The notes: generated from the sequence alone by a model not told the origin. Shown: positions 30,082 through 38,468, numbered from the stretch's first letter. The stretch is DNA of 48,514 nt from an uncultured cyanobacterium (GCA_902495705.1 CABUXT010000015.1:1-48514); one strand, 5' to 3'. Numbers and translations are program-made.

Positions 30082-30909
30082 TTACAAATATTTCTTCAAT
30101 ATCTTCAAATAATACTCTTTACAATTTGTAGTATCTGCCAAAAATTTAAATTTTTGCTTATCTATTTCTGTTTGTGCAAACTGACTAGCCAATTCTAATA
30201 ATTTACCCAATTCAAAATCATATTCATTTTTAGAATTGTCAATTTCGTTATAAATTATTGAAAATAATGTAGTGTTTTGCTCTAACAAACATTTTTCGAT
30301 AAAATCAGTTACCAGATAAAAAGAACTTGCAATTTCTCCATTAGAGTCATCACAATTATATTTAGTTTTACTAATTGTATTTATTAAAAATAGACATAAA
30401 TTTAGGGATAGTTGTTTGTCTTTTAATATCTCTCTATTTGACTCAAAATATTCTAACAATTCATCAATTGCTATTACAAATTGTGGCATATTATTATAGC
30501 TAATATAACCATTTTTGCGAATTTTCGTAAATATGCTTTGCATAAATTTCTTAGAAATTTTGATGTACTCTTTTTGTTCTACAAGTTCAGGATTTTTCTT
30601 TAAAAATGCAGAAAGCCTTGTTTCTTTGAAAATTCCAAGTTCTTGTCTAACATATAAAAGGCAAGCTACAAGATGTTTGCATATATGTACTTGTGCATAA
30701 TGGCATGAGCATGTTTCTTGTTGTATAATTCCATTTTTGCGTAAACGGATTACAACATTATACAGTTTAGAACCTTTTACCTCAAAAACCCAACGTAATC
30801 CATAGTGAAACTTCAGGTGGATACAGTCTTTGTCTAAAAGAGCTTTTCCTCGTTCTAAAACTTTAGAATCTACATAATATTCAAAATCCTTAATATTCAT
30901 CAACATCAT
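30082..30909 (-). CDS. SWIM zinc-finger protein
   Basis: A 275-residue protein. Residues 1-55 form a beta-rich segment typical of SWIM proteins, and CSCHYAQVHICKHLVACLLY (residues 68-87) is the SWIM finger C-x-C-x(n)-C-x-H. The remainder is helical with no known domain. SWIM fingers bind DNA or proteins and often accompany helicases, but none is near. It follows the FliI-like ATPase gene by four bases on the same strand. Three in-frame ATGs (30909, 30906, 30900) are possible starts, and none has a clear ribosome-binding site, so translation may be coupled to the upstream gene. Confidence 0.82.
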   Translation of the reverse strand: MMLMNIKDFEYYVDSKVLERGKALLDKDCIHLKFHYGLRWVFEVKGSKLYNVVIRLRKNGIIQQETCSCHYAQVHICKHLVACLLYVRQELGIFKETRLSAFLKKNPELVEQKEYIKISKKFMQSIFTKIRKNGYISYNNMPQFVIAIDELLEYFESNREILKDKQLSLNLCLFLINTISKTKYNCDDSNGEIASSFYLVTDFIEKCLLEQNTTLFSIIYNEIDNSKNEYDFELGKLLELASQFAQTEIDKQKFKFLADTTNCKEYYLKILKKYL

Positions 30910-30913
30910 CTGA

Positions 30914-32260
30914 CTAAATATCCACGCCTTGCATCATGTCGACGAGTTGTTGGATTGTACCTTCCATTGTTACGCTCTCGGAGGTTCTTTGTTGCAAAAA
31001 CGCATTAACTTTTGGCATCATTTCAATTGCGGTATCAAGTTTTGGGTTTGACCCAGGTTGATACATACCAACGTCAATCAAGTCCTTATTTTCACGATAC
31101 ATTGACATAATTGTACGTAGTTTACCTGCCGCAGCTTTATGTTCCGGTGTGGCAATCGCACTCATCAAACGTGAAATACTTCCCAATACGTCAATCGCAG
31201 GGTAGTGATTTGATTCGGCAACTTTTCTTGACAAGAAAATGTGACCGTCTACAATACCACGTACAATATCAACGATTGGGTCAGAAATATCATCACCTTC
31301 CATCAACACGGTATACAATGCGGTAATAGAACCTTTTGGGCTATTTCCGGCTCTTTCCAATACCTTTTGCAGCCATGAGAAAATTGAAGGTGGGTAACCT
31401 TTCATTGTTGGAGGTTCGCCCAAAGACAAACCAACTTCACGACCTGCCATCGCACAACGTGTTACGGTATCTGTCATCAAGAAAACTTTTTTACCTTGGT
31501 CTCTAAAATATTCGCATACCGCAGTTGCCGTCAGCAAAGCTTTTTGACGAATCAATGGAGGTTGGTCACCTGTAGAACATACCAAAACAGATTTTGCCAT
31601 ACCAACTTCGCCAAGAGAATCTTCGACAAATTCCTTAACCTCACGACCACGTTCTCCGATTAGTGCAACAACATTGACATCTGCGTCAGAATTTCGCGCA
31701 ATCATACCAAGCAGTGTACTTTTACCAACACCTGAACCTGCAAATAAACCCAAACGCTGTCCGCAACCCATCGTCATACAGCCATCGATTGCACGCACGC
31801 CGGTAGAAAACTGTTCTGTAATAATCGGTCTTTCAAATGGTCCTGGGGGTGGACCTTCAATTGGACGCCACATTGCGCCTGTGGTATCAAGAGGCTTACC
31901 ATCAATCGGATTGCCAAGTGGGTCAATCAACCTTCCGAGCAAAAAGTCCCCAACAGGAATAGTAATAGGGCGTCTTGTGGTTGTAACAAGGCTACCTTGC
32001 CCAATTCCGCTACCATCAAGTAACAGAGAAAGTTGTGCAACTTCACCTTTAAATGCCGCAACTTCAGCAGGTTTTAATTTGCCGTCAAAGGTTTCAATGT
32101 AGCACAAATCACCGATTTTCAGCCCCGGAAGTTTAACTTCTACAGTCAAACCTAACAACTTTGAAACCGAACCTTTAAAGGTGTAAAGCTCGGTATCGTC
32201 CAGTTTTTCGTGCACTTTTTGTTTTAATTCTTCAAGACTGCTTTTATCAAAATCTGCCAT
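30914..32260 (-). CDS. fliI: FliI/YscN-type flagellar or type III secretion ATPase
   Basis: A 448-residue ATPase of the F1-beta/FliI/YscN family that unfolds and feeds export substrates. Walker A is GLFAGSGVGKSTLLG (about residues 167-181), then the LIGERGREVKEFVED block, Walker B KKVFLMTDTVTR and the family signature GYPPSIFSWLQKVLERAGNS. The chaperone/substrate-binding C-terminus is present. No other flagellar or injectisome gene (fliH, fliJ, flhA/B, fliP) is near, so it is an orphan in this window. It is intact and strongly conserved, so probably functional, with partners elsewhere on the chromosome or a changed role. Confidence 0.92.
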   Translation of the reverse strand: MADFDKSSLEELKQKVHEKLDDTELYTFKGSVSKLLGLTVEVKLPGLKIGDLCYIETFDGKLKPAEVAAFKGEVAQLSLLLDGSGIGQGSLVTTTRRPITIPVGDFLLGRLIDPLGNPIDGKPLDTTGAMWRPIEGPPPGPFERPIITEQFSTGVRAIDGCMTMGCGQRLGLFAGSGVGKSTLLGMIARNSDADVNVVALIGERGREVKEFVEDSLGEVGMAKSVLVCSTGDQPPLIRQKALLTATAVCEYFRDQGKKVFLMTDTVTRCAMAGREVGLSLGEPPTMKGYPPSIFSWLQKVLERAGNSPKGSITALYTVLMEGDDISDPIVDIVRGIVDGHIFLSRKVAESNHYPAIDVLGSISRLMSAIATPEHKAAAGKLRTIMSMYRENKDLIDVGMYQPGSNPKLDTAIEMMPKVNAFLQQRTSESVTMEGTIQQLVDMMQGVDI

Positions 32261-32315
32261 ATCATTATTATAACAAATTTTTTACTCTAATCAATTTGTA
32301 AAAATTTTGGGTCTA

Positions 32316-33089
32316 CTATTTGAACTCTTTAACTAATTTTTTGAAATATTCAGAATCAGATTTGGCTTTTTGAGCACAGGCAATGCCGTTCATGTCAGAT
32401 GAAATTTTTGGATTACAATATAAATTCATATCGCTGTATGCGGTTTTGCTGTCACCCATTGTCCTCAAAACGCCTTCTTGAAAATCAAAAGTGAACAAAT
32501 CATATCCCCAACGGTTTGGCGGATTGTTGTATCCGTTTATATCGACAGATACCCACAAACGATTTACTCCTGCTTGATTTTCCAGCATAAAAAGTGTACC
32601 GTCTTGCAATGCAAAAGAACCATCATCAAGATAAGAACTATTCATACCTGATTTGCCATCTAGGGATTTGTATTTTTGCGAAGTTACTGGATTGTAGCAT
32701 AAATTGCTAGTATTTATACCACCTGACAAGTACCCACAATCAAATGGGGCTTGAAAATACTTCATATATGTTTTGTAAAATTTACCATCACCTAAAACTC
32801 GGTAGGTTGATGGGTCAGTTGAAACATCATCGCCTTCCATCAAACGAAATGCCTGCTGAGCGATAGAATATGCTTTTAGGTATCTGGTGCGGAGTTTATG
32901 CGCCTTGTAATTCGTCATTAATGTCGGTATTGTCATTGCTGCAACAACGCCGATTATACCAAGTGTGATTAATACTTCTGCTAAAGTAAATCCAAGTTTT
33001 ACCTTGATTTGGGACAAATCTACGTGGGTTCCCCCCTCTAATTGACTGGTCGTATTGGTGGAATGTTTTCGTGTAACCTTATTTAGCAT
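32316..33089 (-). CDS. Prepilin-like protein, second cassette
   Basis: A 257-residue prepilin with a 32-residue leader, much longer than the usual 6-15. The leader has GGTHVDLSQIKVK (residues 18-30) just before the cleavage site and the hydrophobic helix LGFTLAEVLITLGIIGVVAA (residues 32-51). Its leader pattern T-[RH]-[VI]-[DN]...K-[VM]-K recurs in the prepilins at 317 and 42175. The body has six Cys residues (possible disulfides) and the shared C-terminal S-V-D-I-N-G...PPNRWGYDLF motif. It is transcribed away from an XRE gene at 33193. Its function, adhesion or secretion, is unknown. Confidence 0.87.
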   Translation of the reverse strand: MLNKVTRKHSTNTTSQLEGGTHVDLSQIKVKLGFTLAEVLITLGIIGVVAAMTIPTLMTNYKAHKLRTRYLKAYSIAQQAFRLMEGDDVSTDPSTYRVLGDGKFYKTYMKYFQAPFDCGYLSGGINTSNLCYNPVTSQKYKSLDGKSGMNSSYLDDGSFALQDGTLFMLENQAGVNRLWVSVDINGYNNPPNRWGYDLFTFDFQEGVLRTMGDSKTAYSDMNLYCNPKISSDMNGIACAQKAKSDSEYFKKLVKEFK

Positions 33090-33123
33090 ATTTTAACCTC
33101 ATATATGATAATAAACATCATGT

Positions 33124-33184
33124 ATAATATACTTTTACATCACTTTTGTCAATATTTGATATACTTTTACGACGTTAGTATTTT
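33124..33184. promoter_or_regulatory. Divergent pilin/XRE promoters sharing a direct repeat
   Basis: The minus-strand pilin promoter is TTGACA (33147-33152), 17 bases, TATTAT (33124-33129). The plus-strand XRE promoter is TTGATA (33156-33161), 17 bases, TATTTT (33179-33184). The 12-bp direct repeat ATATACTTTTAC occurs at 33127-33138, inside the pilin promoter, and at 33159-33170, inside the XRE promoter, exactly 32 bp apart (about three helical turns). One regulator could therefore hold both promoters. This is read from sequence; binding is inferred. Confidence 0.75.
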
Positions 33185-33192
33185 TCTCTTTT

Positions 33193-33519
33193 ATGAATAA
33201 AATAAGAAATATTATGGAAGATGTGAAAATACTTTTTGGGAAAAGACTTAGAGAGCTGAGAAAGCGCAACAATATGACTCAGGAAAAATTGGCTGAGATT
33301 ATTGGTATTGAACCGAGAAATATTTTGAAAATTGAAAACGGAAAATCTTTTCCACGAATTTCTACAATGCAAAAGATTATGGAAATTTTTGATTGCAAGG
33401 CATCTGACCTTTTTGAATTTGAACATCTTGATGATATTAATGTTGTTCGTGAAAAGTTGATTGATAAGATTAACAATGATGAAAATTTTACACGAATGGT
33501 TTATAAATTGATTAAGTAG
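33193..33519 (+). CDS. XRE-family transcriptional regulator, second cassette
   Basis: A 108-residue protein. The Cro/C1-type HTH is at about residues 14-68 (LRELRKRNNMTQEKLAEIIG, ... PRNILKIENGKSFP). A C-terminal helical tail (about 75-108) resembles that of the XRE protein at 43033 (D-I-x-L-F-x-F-x-x-L). ATG at 33193 is kept, although an ATG at 33214 (MEDVK) is also possible; neither has a ribosome-binding site, and the promoter places the transcript start almost on the first ATG. The direct repeat in its promoter suggests autoregulation along with control of the divergent pilin. Confidence 0.82.
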   Translation: MNKIRNIMEDVKILFGKRLRELRKRNNMTQEKLAEIIGIEPRNILKIENGKSFPRISTMQKIMEIFDCKASDLFEFEHLDDINVVREKLIDKINNDENFTRMVYKLIK

Positions 33520-33540
33520 GATTTTTACTGCACAACATTG

Positions 33541-33627
33541 CCCCCTACAAACCTTGTTGTGGATTACCACATCACTCCGTTAATACTTATGTGACATTTG
33601 CAAGTAAACTTTCCTCGTAATGACGTG
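33541..33627 (+). repeat. 86-bp GGATTACCAC/TCGTAATGACG repeat, copy 2
   Basis: Same family as 18150-18235. Both begin with cccctacaa and cttgttgtggattaccac and end tttcctcgtaatgacgt. The middle 20 bases differ. Confidence 0.75.
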
Positions 33628-33639
33628 ACTTTTTATAAT

Positions 33640-33730
33640 GTCATTCTGAACTTTACAAAGCGAACCATTGAGCTAGAGCGAAATGTGTGAGCCTGTATGT
33701 GGGCGCAGGCTGAGCTGATTCAGAATGACA
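33640..33730 (+). repeat. Extended palindrome with gcgaaccattgagc core, copy 1
   Basis: Arms GTCATTCTGAA and TTCAGAATGAC surround a 65-bp GC-richer core that includes gagctagagcgaaa and gcgcaggctgagctgat. The other copy is 45642-45730, where the right arm passes directly into a MITE-like composite element. Confidence 0.75.
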
Positions 33731-33919
33731 TAGACCTATTTGTACAATTAGTTTAGTAGGTCGGCATTGCTATGCCGACAACAAAATCAACATTGATAGA
33801 TTCTGAATAGCAAGAAAAATTTAGCCTCATTCCATTCGCCTAATTTTTCTAAGCTTTCAGAATGACAATATTTACATTGTTAGGTTCAAGCCCCAGATTC
33901 AGCTCTGCCCTATGAATTT

Positions 33920-34294
33920 CTACTCTTCAAAGTCTTCATCTTGGTGTTTGCGGTTTTGTTGATTTTGGAGCTTTTTCACTCGTAAAATTTCTTTCAAGTC
34001 TTCTGTGATTTTATCCTCTTCATCCACAACAGGCTTGCGCTTTTTAGCATTAATCACGTTTGCAACATTCATCATTGCCAAAGAATTAAGAGTAGCACGC
34101 AAAACAGCACTTTGGTCCATATACTGGTTGGCAGGGGCTTGTTGTTCTTCTTCCTGACCGCGTTGAGAAAAATATTCACCGCCTTGTCCCATTTTATCAT
34201 CTGATAATTTTGCCGCTGTTCCTGAAATATCTCCGCTTTTGAAATTGAAAGCGCCACCGATACCGAAAAAGCCCGCAGACCTGTTATCGACCAT
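33920..34294 (-). CDS. Unknown small charged protein
   Basis: A 124-residue protein. The N-terminus has SAGFFGIGGAFNFKSG, a Gly/Phe-rich stretch. A Gln/Glu-rich linker and a helical stretch (SAVLRATLNSLAMMNVANVI, about 63-82) follow, and the C-terminal half is strongly charged (Lys/Asp/Glu, ending DEDFEE). No signal peptide or membrane segment. I do not recognise the family. It may be lineage-specific. It stands alone, convergent with a repeat block. Confidence 0.6.
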   Translation of the reverse strand: MVDNRSAGFFGIGGAFNFKSGDISGTAAKLSDDKMGQGGEYFSQRGQEEEQQAPANQYMDQSAVLRATLNSLAMMNVANVINAKKRKPVVDEEDKITEDLKEILRVKKLQNQQNRKHQDEDFEE

Positions 34295-34495
34295 ATTTTC
34301 TACCCTTATACTCTTGTATTTAGAGTTCGTATACCCTAAATATTCGTGTTTATCCTACACATTATAATTTGTGTGATGTGTTATTAACTCATCTGAACGG
34401 ATTATTTTGCTATTATGTAAACAAAATTTTACAATCCGAACAAATATTTTAAGTCCTCGTATTACTCTCTACTACTACCATTATAACACATCGTA

Positions 34496-34524
34496 TTGAA
34501 AATTACAACTGAACATGATATAAT
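34496..34524 (+). promoter_or_regulatory. Promoter of the fourth prepilin gene
   Basis: TTGAAA at 34496-34501, 17 bases, TATAAT at 34519-34524. The transcript probably continues into the RNase P RNA gene, whose 5' end begins only five bases after the prepilin stop codon. Confidence 0.75.
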
Positions 34525-34565
34525 ATGAATATATTTATTATTATATGGATAGAGGATTTGAAAAG

Positions 34566-35237
34566 ATGATGAAATCGAATAAAGCATTCACGTTGACAGA
34601 ACTTTTGGTAGCTTTGGGCGTAATTGCAATTTTATGTGCAATTTTGTTACCTGTAATATTTAATATGATGCCTAACCAAAATACAATTATGGCAAAACGC
34701 GCGTATTACACAGTGCAATCTGTTGTCAGTGATTTGATTAACGATGAAGCTTGCTATCCTGATAAAACATCAGCAATCACCAATCCGCGTATCGGATTTG
34801 ATGACCCTGCAGGTACCGTAAACTGTACTAAATGGGATGAAACTCATACAGATACAGCTAACGCGACAACAAAATTCAAAACATTGTTTGAAGATAAACT
34901 TGGCGTAAGTGATACTGCCGTAGATTCATTCTCAACAAAAGACGGTATGGATTGGGCTTTTTCAGCTGCTAATTTCTCATCTTCTGCAGACAAAGGCGGC
35001 TCTATTACATTGACAGTTGATGTTAATGGTAAAAATGACCCTAACTGCGGATTTTCAACGGAATTAGGTTCAGGAAATGCTTGCGAAGGTAAAACAAACG
35101 GTTTTGACAGATTCCAAATGAAAATCTATGGTAACGGTCAAATTGATATCGTGAATGATACTAACAACTGGGCTAAAAACGCAGTTAAAGTTAATAGAAA
35201 TATTACAAGTGAAAAGAACTCAAATGATGAGGACTAA
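34566..35237 (+). CDS. Prepilin-like protein (fourth, no partner regulator)
   Basis: A 223-residue prepilin with a short standard leader (MMKSNK-A|FTLTELLVALG), unlike the long leaders of the other three. The hydrophobic helix spans about residues 8-30. The body has four Cys residues and the shared C-terminal V-D-V-N-G...P-N-C-G plus F-D-R-F motif. No XRE gene is divergent. The start at 34566 is chosen because AGAGG lies ten bases upstream; an earlier in-frame ATG at 34545 lacks one. The RNase P RNA follows at once. Confidence 0.87.
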   Translation: MMKSNKAFTLTELLVALGVIAILCAILLPVIFNMMPNQNTIMAKRAYYTVQSVVSDLINDEACYPDKTSAITNPRIGFDDPAGTVNCTKWDETHTDTANATTKFKTLFEDKLGVSDTAVDSFSTKDGMDWAFSAANFSSSADKGGSITLTVDVNGKNDPNCGFSTELGSGNACEGKTNGFDRFQMKIYGNGQIDIVNDTNNWAKNAVKVNRNITSEKNSNDED

Positions 35238-35242
35238 AGTTT

Positions 35243-35588
35243 AAAGTAGTCGGATAATCGCGCTTGAGATTAGCTCAAGTGAGGAAAGTCCGTGCATCCC
35301 AGAACAGACCGCCGGAGAAACTCCGGGCGATGTGAGTCGGCGGATAGTGCCACAGAAATGTAGACTGCCAATGGATTATTTATAATCACAGGCGATGGTG
35401 CAACGGTGAGTTAAGAGCTTCACCAGTGATATCGGAAGGTATCAGCTAGGTAAACCCCGGTCGGATGCAAGATTGACTCGAAGGCTAAGGTTGTTCGCCA
35501 TCTTCGGAAAAATCGCTAGAGATTAGGAGCAATCCTAATACCAGACAGATGATTATCTATAAACAGAACACGGCTTACGGACTACTTT
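35243..35588 (+). ncRNA. rnpB: RNase P RNA (bacterial type A)
   Basis: The catalytic RNA that trims tRNA 5' leaders. AAAGTAGTC (35243-35251) and GACTACTTT (35580-35588) form P1. The universal blocks are present: GAGGAAAGTCCGTGCATC near 35280, the ACAGAA segment near 35354, and near the 3' end GACAGATGATTATC with ACAGAACACGGCTTACGG. Length about 346 nt. Only five bases separate P1 from the upstream prepilin stop and I see no promoter between, so its promoter lies inside the prepilin gene or the two are cotranscribed and processed. Confidence 0.95.
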
Positions 35589-35596
35589 ATTTTTAT

Positions 35597-35622
35597 AAAA
35601 GGCGCGGTGGGACGCGCCTTTT
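35597..35622 (+). terminator. Intrinsic terminator of rnpB
   Basis: AAAAGGCGCG-gtggga-CGCGCCTTTT, ten perfect pairs with a T run, eight bases after the 3' end of RNase P RNA. Confidence 0.93.
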
Positions 35623-35687
35623 GATTTTTGCTATCCCCTCTTCGACCTATGGACATACAGGTTGGATAATTATATAATTAACCACAA

Positions 35688-36638
35688 ATGGCAATTCTTG
35701 AAGTTAAAAATTTGAATTTAGGTTTTCAGTGCGAAGACACATTTAGACAAGCGCTTTTTGATGTTTCTTTTTCTCTTGAAAAAGGAAAAATGCTTTCAAT
35801 TGTTGGGGAATCAGGGTGTGGCAAAACAATGAGCGCAATGAGTATTTTAAAACTTATTCCCAAAAGTGCAAAAATCACAAGCGGTGAAATTTATTTTAAC
35901 GGCGAAAACCTTCTTAATAAGACTCAAAGTCAAATGCAGCATATCAGGGGTTCAAAAATTGCACTGATTCCACAAGACCCAATGACCTCACTAAATCCAT
36001 TGTATACCGTTGGTGACCAGTTGTTGGAGATTATAAAAATTCATCAAAATTTGCATGGGATAGAGGCGGAGAAAAAGGCGATTGAAGCGTTTGAATCGGT
36101 TCAAATCCCTGATGCAAAATCAAGATTAAAAAATTATCCGCATGAATTTTCAGGCGGTATGAAACAGCGTGCAATTATTGCTATGGCACTGGCATGTAAT
36201 GCAGAAATTCTTATTGCAGATGAACCGACGACCGCGCTTGATGTGACGATTCAAGCTCAAATCATGAATCTTTTAAATGACATCAAAAAGCAAAATAATA
36301 CATCTATTTTGTTGATTACTCATGATTTAGCGCTAGTGAGTGAAAATGCAGATGAAATTGCAGTTATGTATTCAGGGCGAATAGTTGAGCGTGCTCCAAA
36401 CAAAGAGTTTTTCTCAAATCCAAGACATCCTTATACAAAGGCTTTGTTGAAATCTCTGCCATCAAATAGGGGTGAAAAATTAGAGACAATAAAAGGGCAG
36501 CCTCCGACATTATCGCAAAAGATTGATGGTTGTAAGTTCCACCCAAGGTGTGAATGTTGTATGGATATTTGTACGCACGAAGTTCCTCAGTTGAAGACCA
36601 TTGCGCCATCTCATCGTTGTGCATGTTTTGCGGTGTAA
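35688..36638 (+). CDS. Oligopeptide/dipeptide ABC transporter ATPase (OppD/DppD type)
   Basis: A 316-residue ATPase for peptide import. Walker A is GESGCGKTMS (about residues 38-47), Q-loop IPQDPMTSLNP, signature FSGGMKQRAIIAMAL (about 154-168) and Walker B EILIADEPTTALDV. The OppD C-terminal extension HPYTKALLKSLPS is followed by the four-Cys motif CKFHPRCECCMDIC (about 291-304), which holds an Fe-S cluster in this family. The OppB/C permeases, OppF and a binding protein are not adjacent, so the partners lie elsewhere. It starts 65 bases after the rnpB terminator. Confidence 0.93.
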   Translation: MAILEVKNLNLGFQCEDTFRQALFDVSFSLEKGKMLSIVGESGCGKTMSAMSILKLIPKSAKITSGEIYFNGENLLNKTQSQMQHIRGSKIALIPQDPMTSLNPLYTVGDQLLEIIKIHQNLHGIEAEKKAIEAFESVQIPDAKSRLKNYPHEFSGGMKQRAIIAMALACNAEILIADEPTTALDVTIQAQIMNLLNDIKKQNNTSILLITHDLALVSENADEIAVMYSGRIVERAPNKEFFSNPRHPYTKALLKSLPSNRGEKLETIKGQPPTLSQKIDGCKFHPRCECCMDICTHEVPQLKTIAPSHRCACFAV

Positions 36639-36928
36639 TGACATGATTTTGGAAAACTTAACTGTCCTGCTGAACTGCGGATTTTAGCAGTTTATTATTT
36701 CTGTCATGCTGAACTTGTTTCAGCATCTCAAATTTAACAGATTTAGTCTTATGCTTAATTTGTAATATTAGAGACCCTGAAACAAGTTCAGGGTGACAAA
36801 TTTGAAGAGACAAAGTAGATTTTGGCTCTATTGTCGGCATGGCAATGCCGACCTACTATTCCAATGACATATAAACTTAATTTAAAATCCTCTCGGAATG
36901 ACAATATAAAAATTTTCCCCAAAAACAA
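36639..36928. repeat. Intergenic repeat block between OppD and hydrogenase genes
   Basis: No gene. It contains the second-class composite element 36703-36797 (GCTGAACTTGTTTCAGC and CCCTGAAACAAGTTCAGGG ends) and GTCGGCATGGCAATGCCGAC (36833-36856). Confidence 0.75.
36703..36797 (+). repeat. Second-class composite palindromic element, copy 1
   Basis: GTCATGCTGAACTTGTTTCA plus GCATC at the left, a 45-bp AT-rich spacer (tctcaaatttaaca...tagtcttatgcttaatttgt) and ACCCTGAAACAAGTTCAGGG plus TGAC at the right. 43441-43534 is a near-identical copy. The plan (palindrome, AT spacer, palindrome) matches the MITE-like class but with a different spacer and stem bases. Confidence 0.75.
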
Positions 36929-36961
36929 CAGCGGAATTTGCGTATGCAAATCCCGCTGTGT
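36929..36961 (-). terminator. Terminator of the hydrogenase operon
   Basis: ACAGCGG-a-ATTTGC-gtat-GCAAAT-c-CCGCTGT, a 13-14 pair stem with one mismatch, 20 bases beyond the hydrogenase stop on the minus strand. Confidence 0.75.
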
Positions 36962-36981
36962 AAAAATATCAAATTTAGCCC

Positions 36982-38448
36982 TTATTTTTTCACTACGTCT
37001 TTAATTTCAGGACTTTCTTTTACATAGTTTGTCAATTGTTTTACCGCAGGTTTATATGCGTTAATTGTAGCAGAACCGCCCAAGCAACCGCCGGTACAAG
37101 CCATAACCTCAATCAAGTTACCCAAATCACATTTGCCGTTTTTAGCAAATTTCTTCAAGTCTCTGATTGATTGTTTATTCAAACCGTCAACTACATAAGG
37201 TGTAGCTTTTTTATCATCATCCAATAGTGCATTTACAGCACCTGCAACACCGCCTGTAACTGCAAAGTTTCTAGCCTCTGCTGAAGATTCTTTTCTGTAT
37301 TCAGATTCATCACAAGCATCAACTTTTACATCAAGTGCAGTGAACCATGCACCTAATTCTTCAAAGTTCAAAACGTAATCGATTTGAGGGTTTTGAAGAG
37401 CCTCACGTCTTTTTGCAACACATGGGCTAAAGAACACTGTAACAGCATCAGGAGTTTCTTTTTTAACTAATTCTGCTGTGTAGTATGCAGGTGTTTTTGT
37501 TTCTGAACGGAAAGGTTTTAGTTCAGGAACGTGTTTTTCAACAAGTTCATTATATCCTGCACAGCAAGATGTTGTCATAAACCCATCTCCTCTTTCCATT
37601 CTTTCAACAAATTCAGCAGCCTCATTTTTAGTTGTGATATCAGCACCTTCTGCAACTTCAACTACATCACTGAAACCAAGTGATAAGATAGCTTGTTTCA
37701 ATTGTTTTGGTGAGCAAGGCAATTGACCCATAATTGCAGGGGCAATCATTGCAACAACTTTTTTACCTGCCTTCATTGTTTGAAGAATGTCAATAACTTG
37801 GCTTTTTTCGTGAACTGCACCGAATGGGCATGCACTTACACATTTTCCGCAAGAAATACATTTGTCAAAGTCGATTCTTGCATGACCTTCTTCGTCTTTT
37901 GCAATAGCGCCTACAGGACAAGCGTTTTCACAAGGAACGATGATTTTTGTAATTGCTTGATAAGGGCAAACTTGAGCACACATACCGCAATTTTTACATT
38001 TTTCAGGGTCGATGTGAGATTTTCCGTCATGAACAGAAATTGCACCGAAACGGCAAGTTGATTCACAAGGTCTTGCAACACAACCTTGGCAAAGGTCTGT
38101 TACGTAAATTCTTGAAGGTACGCAACCTTTACAAGCAGTTGTAAGAACTGTCAACGGATGTGCTTCAGGTTCTTTTCTTTCTTCTGCCTGTTTTGCGTAA
38201 GTTGACAATAATACGCTGTCATCAGCCTCTTCAATTGATAAACCTAATCCTGCGATTGCACGGTCTCTCAAGATAGCTCTTTCTTTATGAATACAGCATC
38301 TGTATGGAACTTCGCTGCCTTTTGGTCTCATATCGTAAGGGATTAATCTTGTGTTTTCTTCAAAATTATCGCTCAGATATGCTTTAATTAATCTTACGAG
38401 AATTTCTCTTTTTAGTTGAGATGTTTGTCTTGGTGAGTTTACAGCCAT
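36982..38448 (-). CDS. Monomeric [FeFe] hydrogenase, group B-like
   Basis: A 488-residue iron-sulfur protein that makes or senses H2. Residues about 103-132 hold a Cys-rich segment (TTACKGC ... LCQGCVARPCESTC). Two ferredoxin-type 4Fe-4S sites follow (CKNCGMCAQVCP about 149-160 and CISCGKCVSACP about 194-205). The H-cluster motifs are altered from the classic set: L1 TTSCCAGYN instead of TSCCPxW, L2 FFSPCVAKRRE instead of MPCxxKxxE, and L3 VMACTGGCLGGSA. All cluster-binding Cys residues are kept. This fits the group B enzymes of fermentative anaerobes. It follows a 2Fe-2S ferredoxin gene by 20 bases; both are probably one operon that passes electrons to H2. Confidence 0.9.
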   Translation of the reverse strand: MAVNSPRQTSQLKREILVRLIKAYLSDNFEENTRLIPYDMRPKGSEVPYRCCIHKERAILRDRAIAGLGLSIEEADDSVLLSTYAKQAEERKEPEAHPLTVLTTACKGCVPSRIYVTDLCQGCVARPCESTCRFGAISVHDGKSHIDPEKCKNCGMCAQVCPYQAITKIIVPCENACPVGAIAKDEEGHARIDFDKCISCGKCVSACPFGAVHEKSQVIDILQTMKAGKKVVAMIAPAIMGQLPCSPKQLKQAILSLGFSDVVEVAEGADITTKNEAAEFVERMERGDGFMTTSCCAGYNELVEKHVPELKPFRSETKTPAYYTAELVKKETPDAVTVFFSPCVAKRREALQNPQIDYVLNFEELGAWFTALDVKVDACDESEYRKESSAEARNFAVTGGVAGAVNALLDDDKKATPYVVDGLNKQSIRDLKKFAKNGKCDLGNLIEVMACTGGCLGGSATINAYKPAVKQLTNYVKESPEIKDVVKK

Positions 38449-38468
38449 TTCTTTTCCTTTTCTATTTT

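Larger units (their letters stand above)
33520..33919. repeat. Intergenic repeat block after the second XRE gene
   Basis: No gene. It contains the GGATTACCAC repeat (33541-33627), the extended palindrome with 'gcgaaccattgagctagagc' core (33640-33730), GTAGGTCGGCATTGCTATGC palindrome (33756-33779) and a further extended palindrome with TTCTGAA/TTCAGAA arms (about 33790-33870). Confidence 0.75.

Noticed and set aside
36658..36840. A 60-codon minus-strand frame with a CHPELVSGS-like peptide
   Set aside because: This peptide is the translation of the palindromic repeat and occurs wherever the repeat falls in frame.
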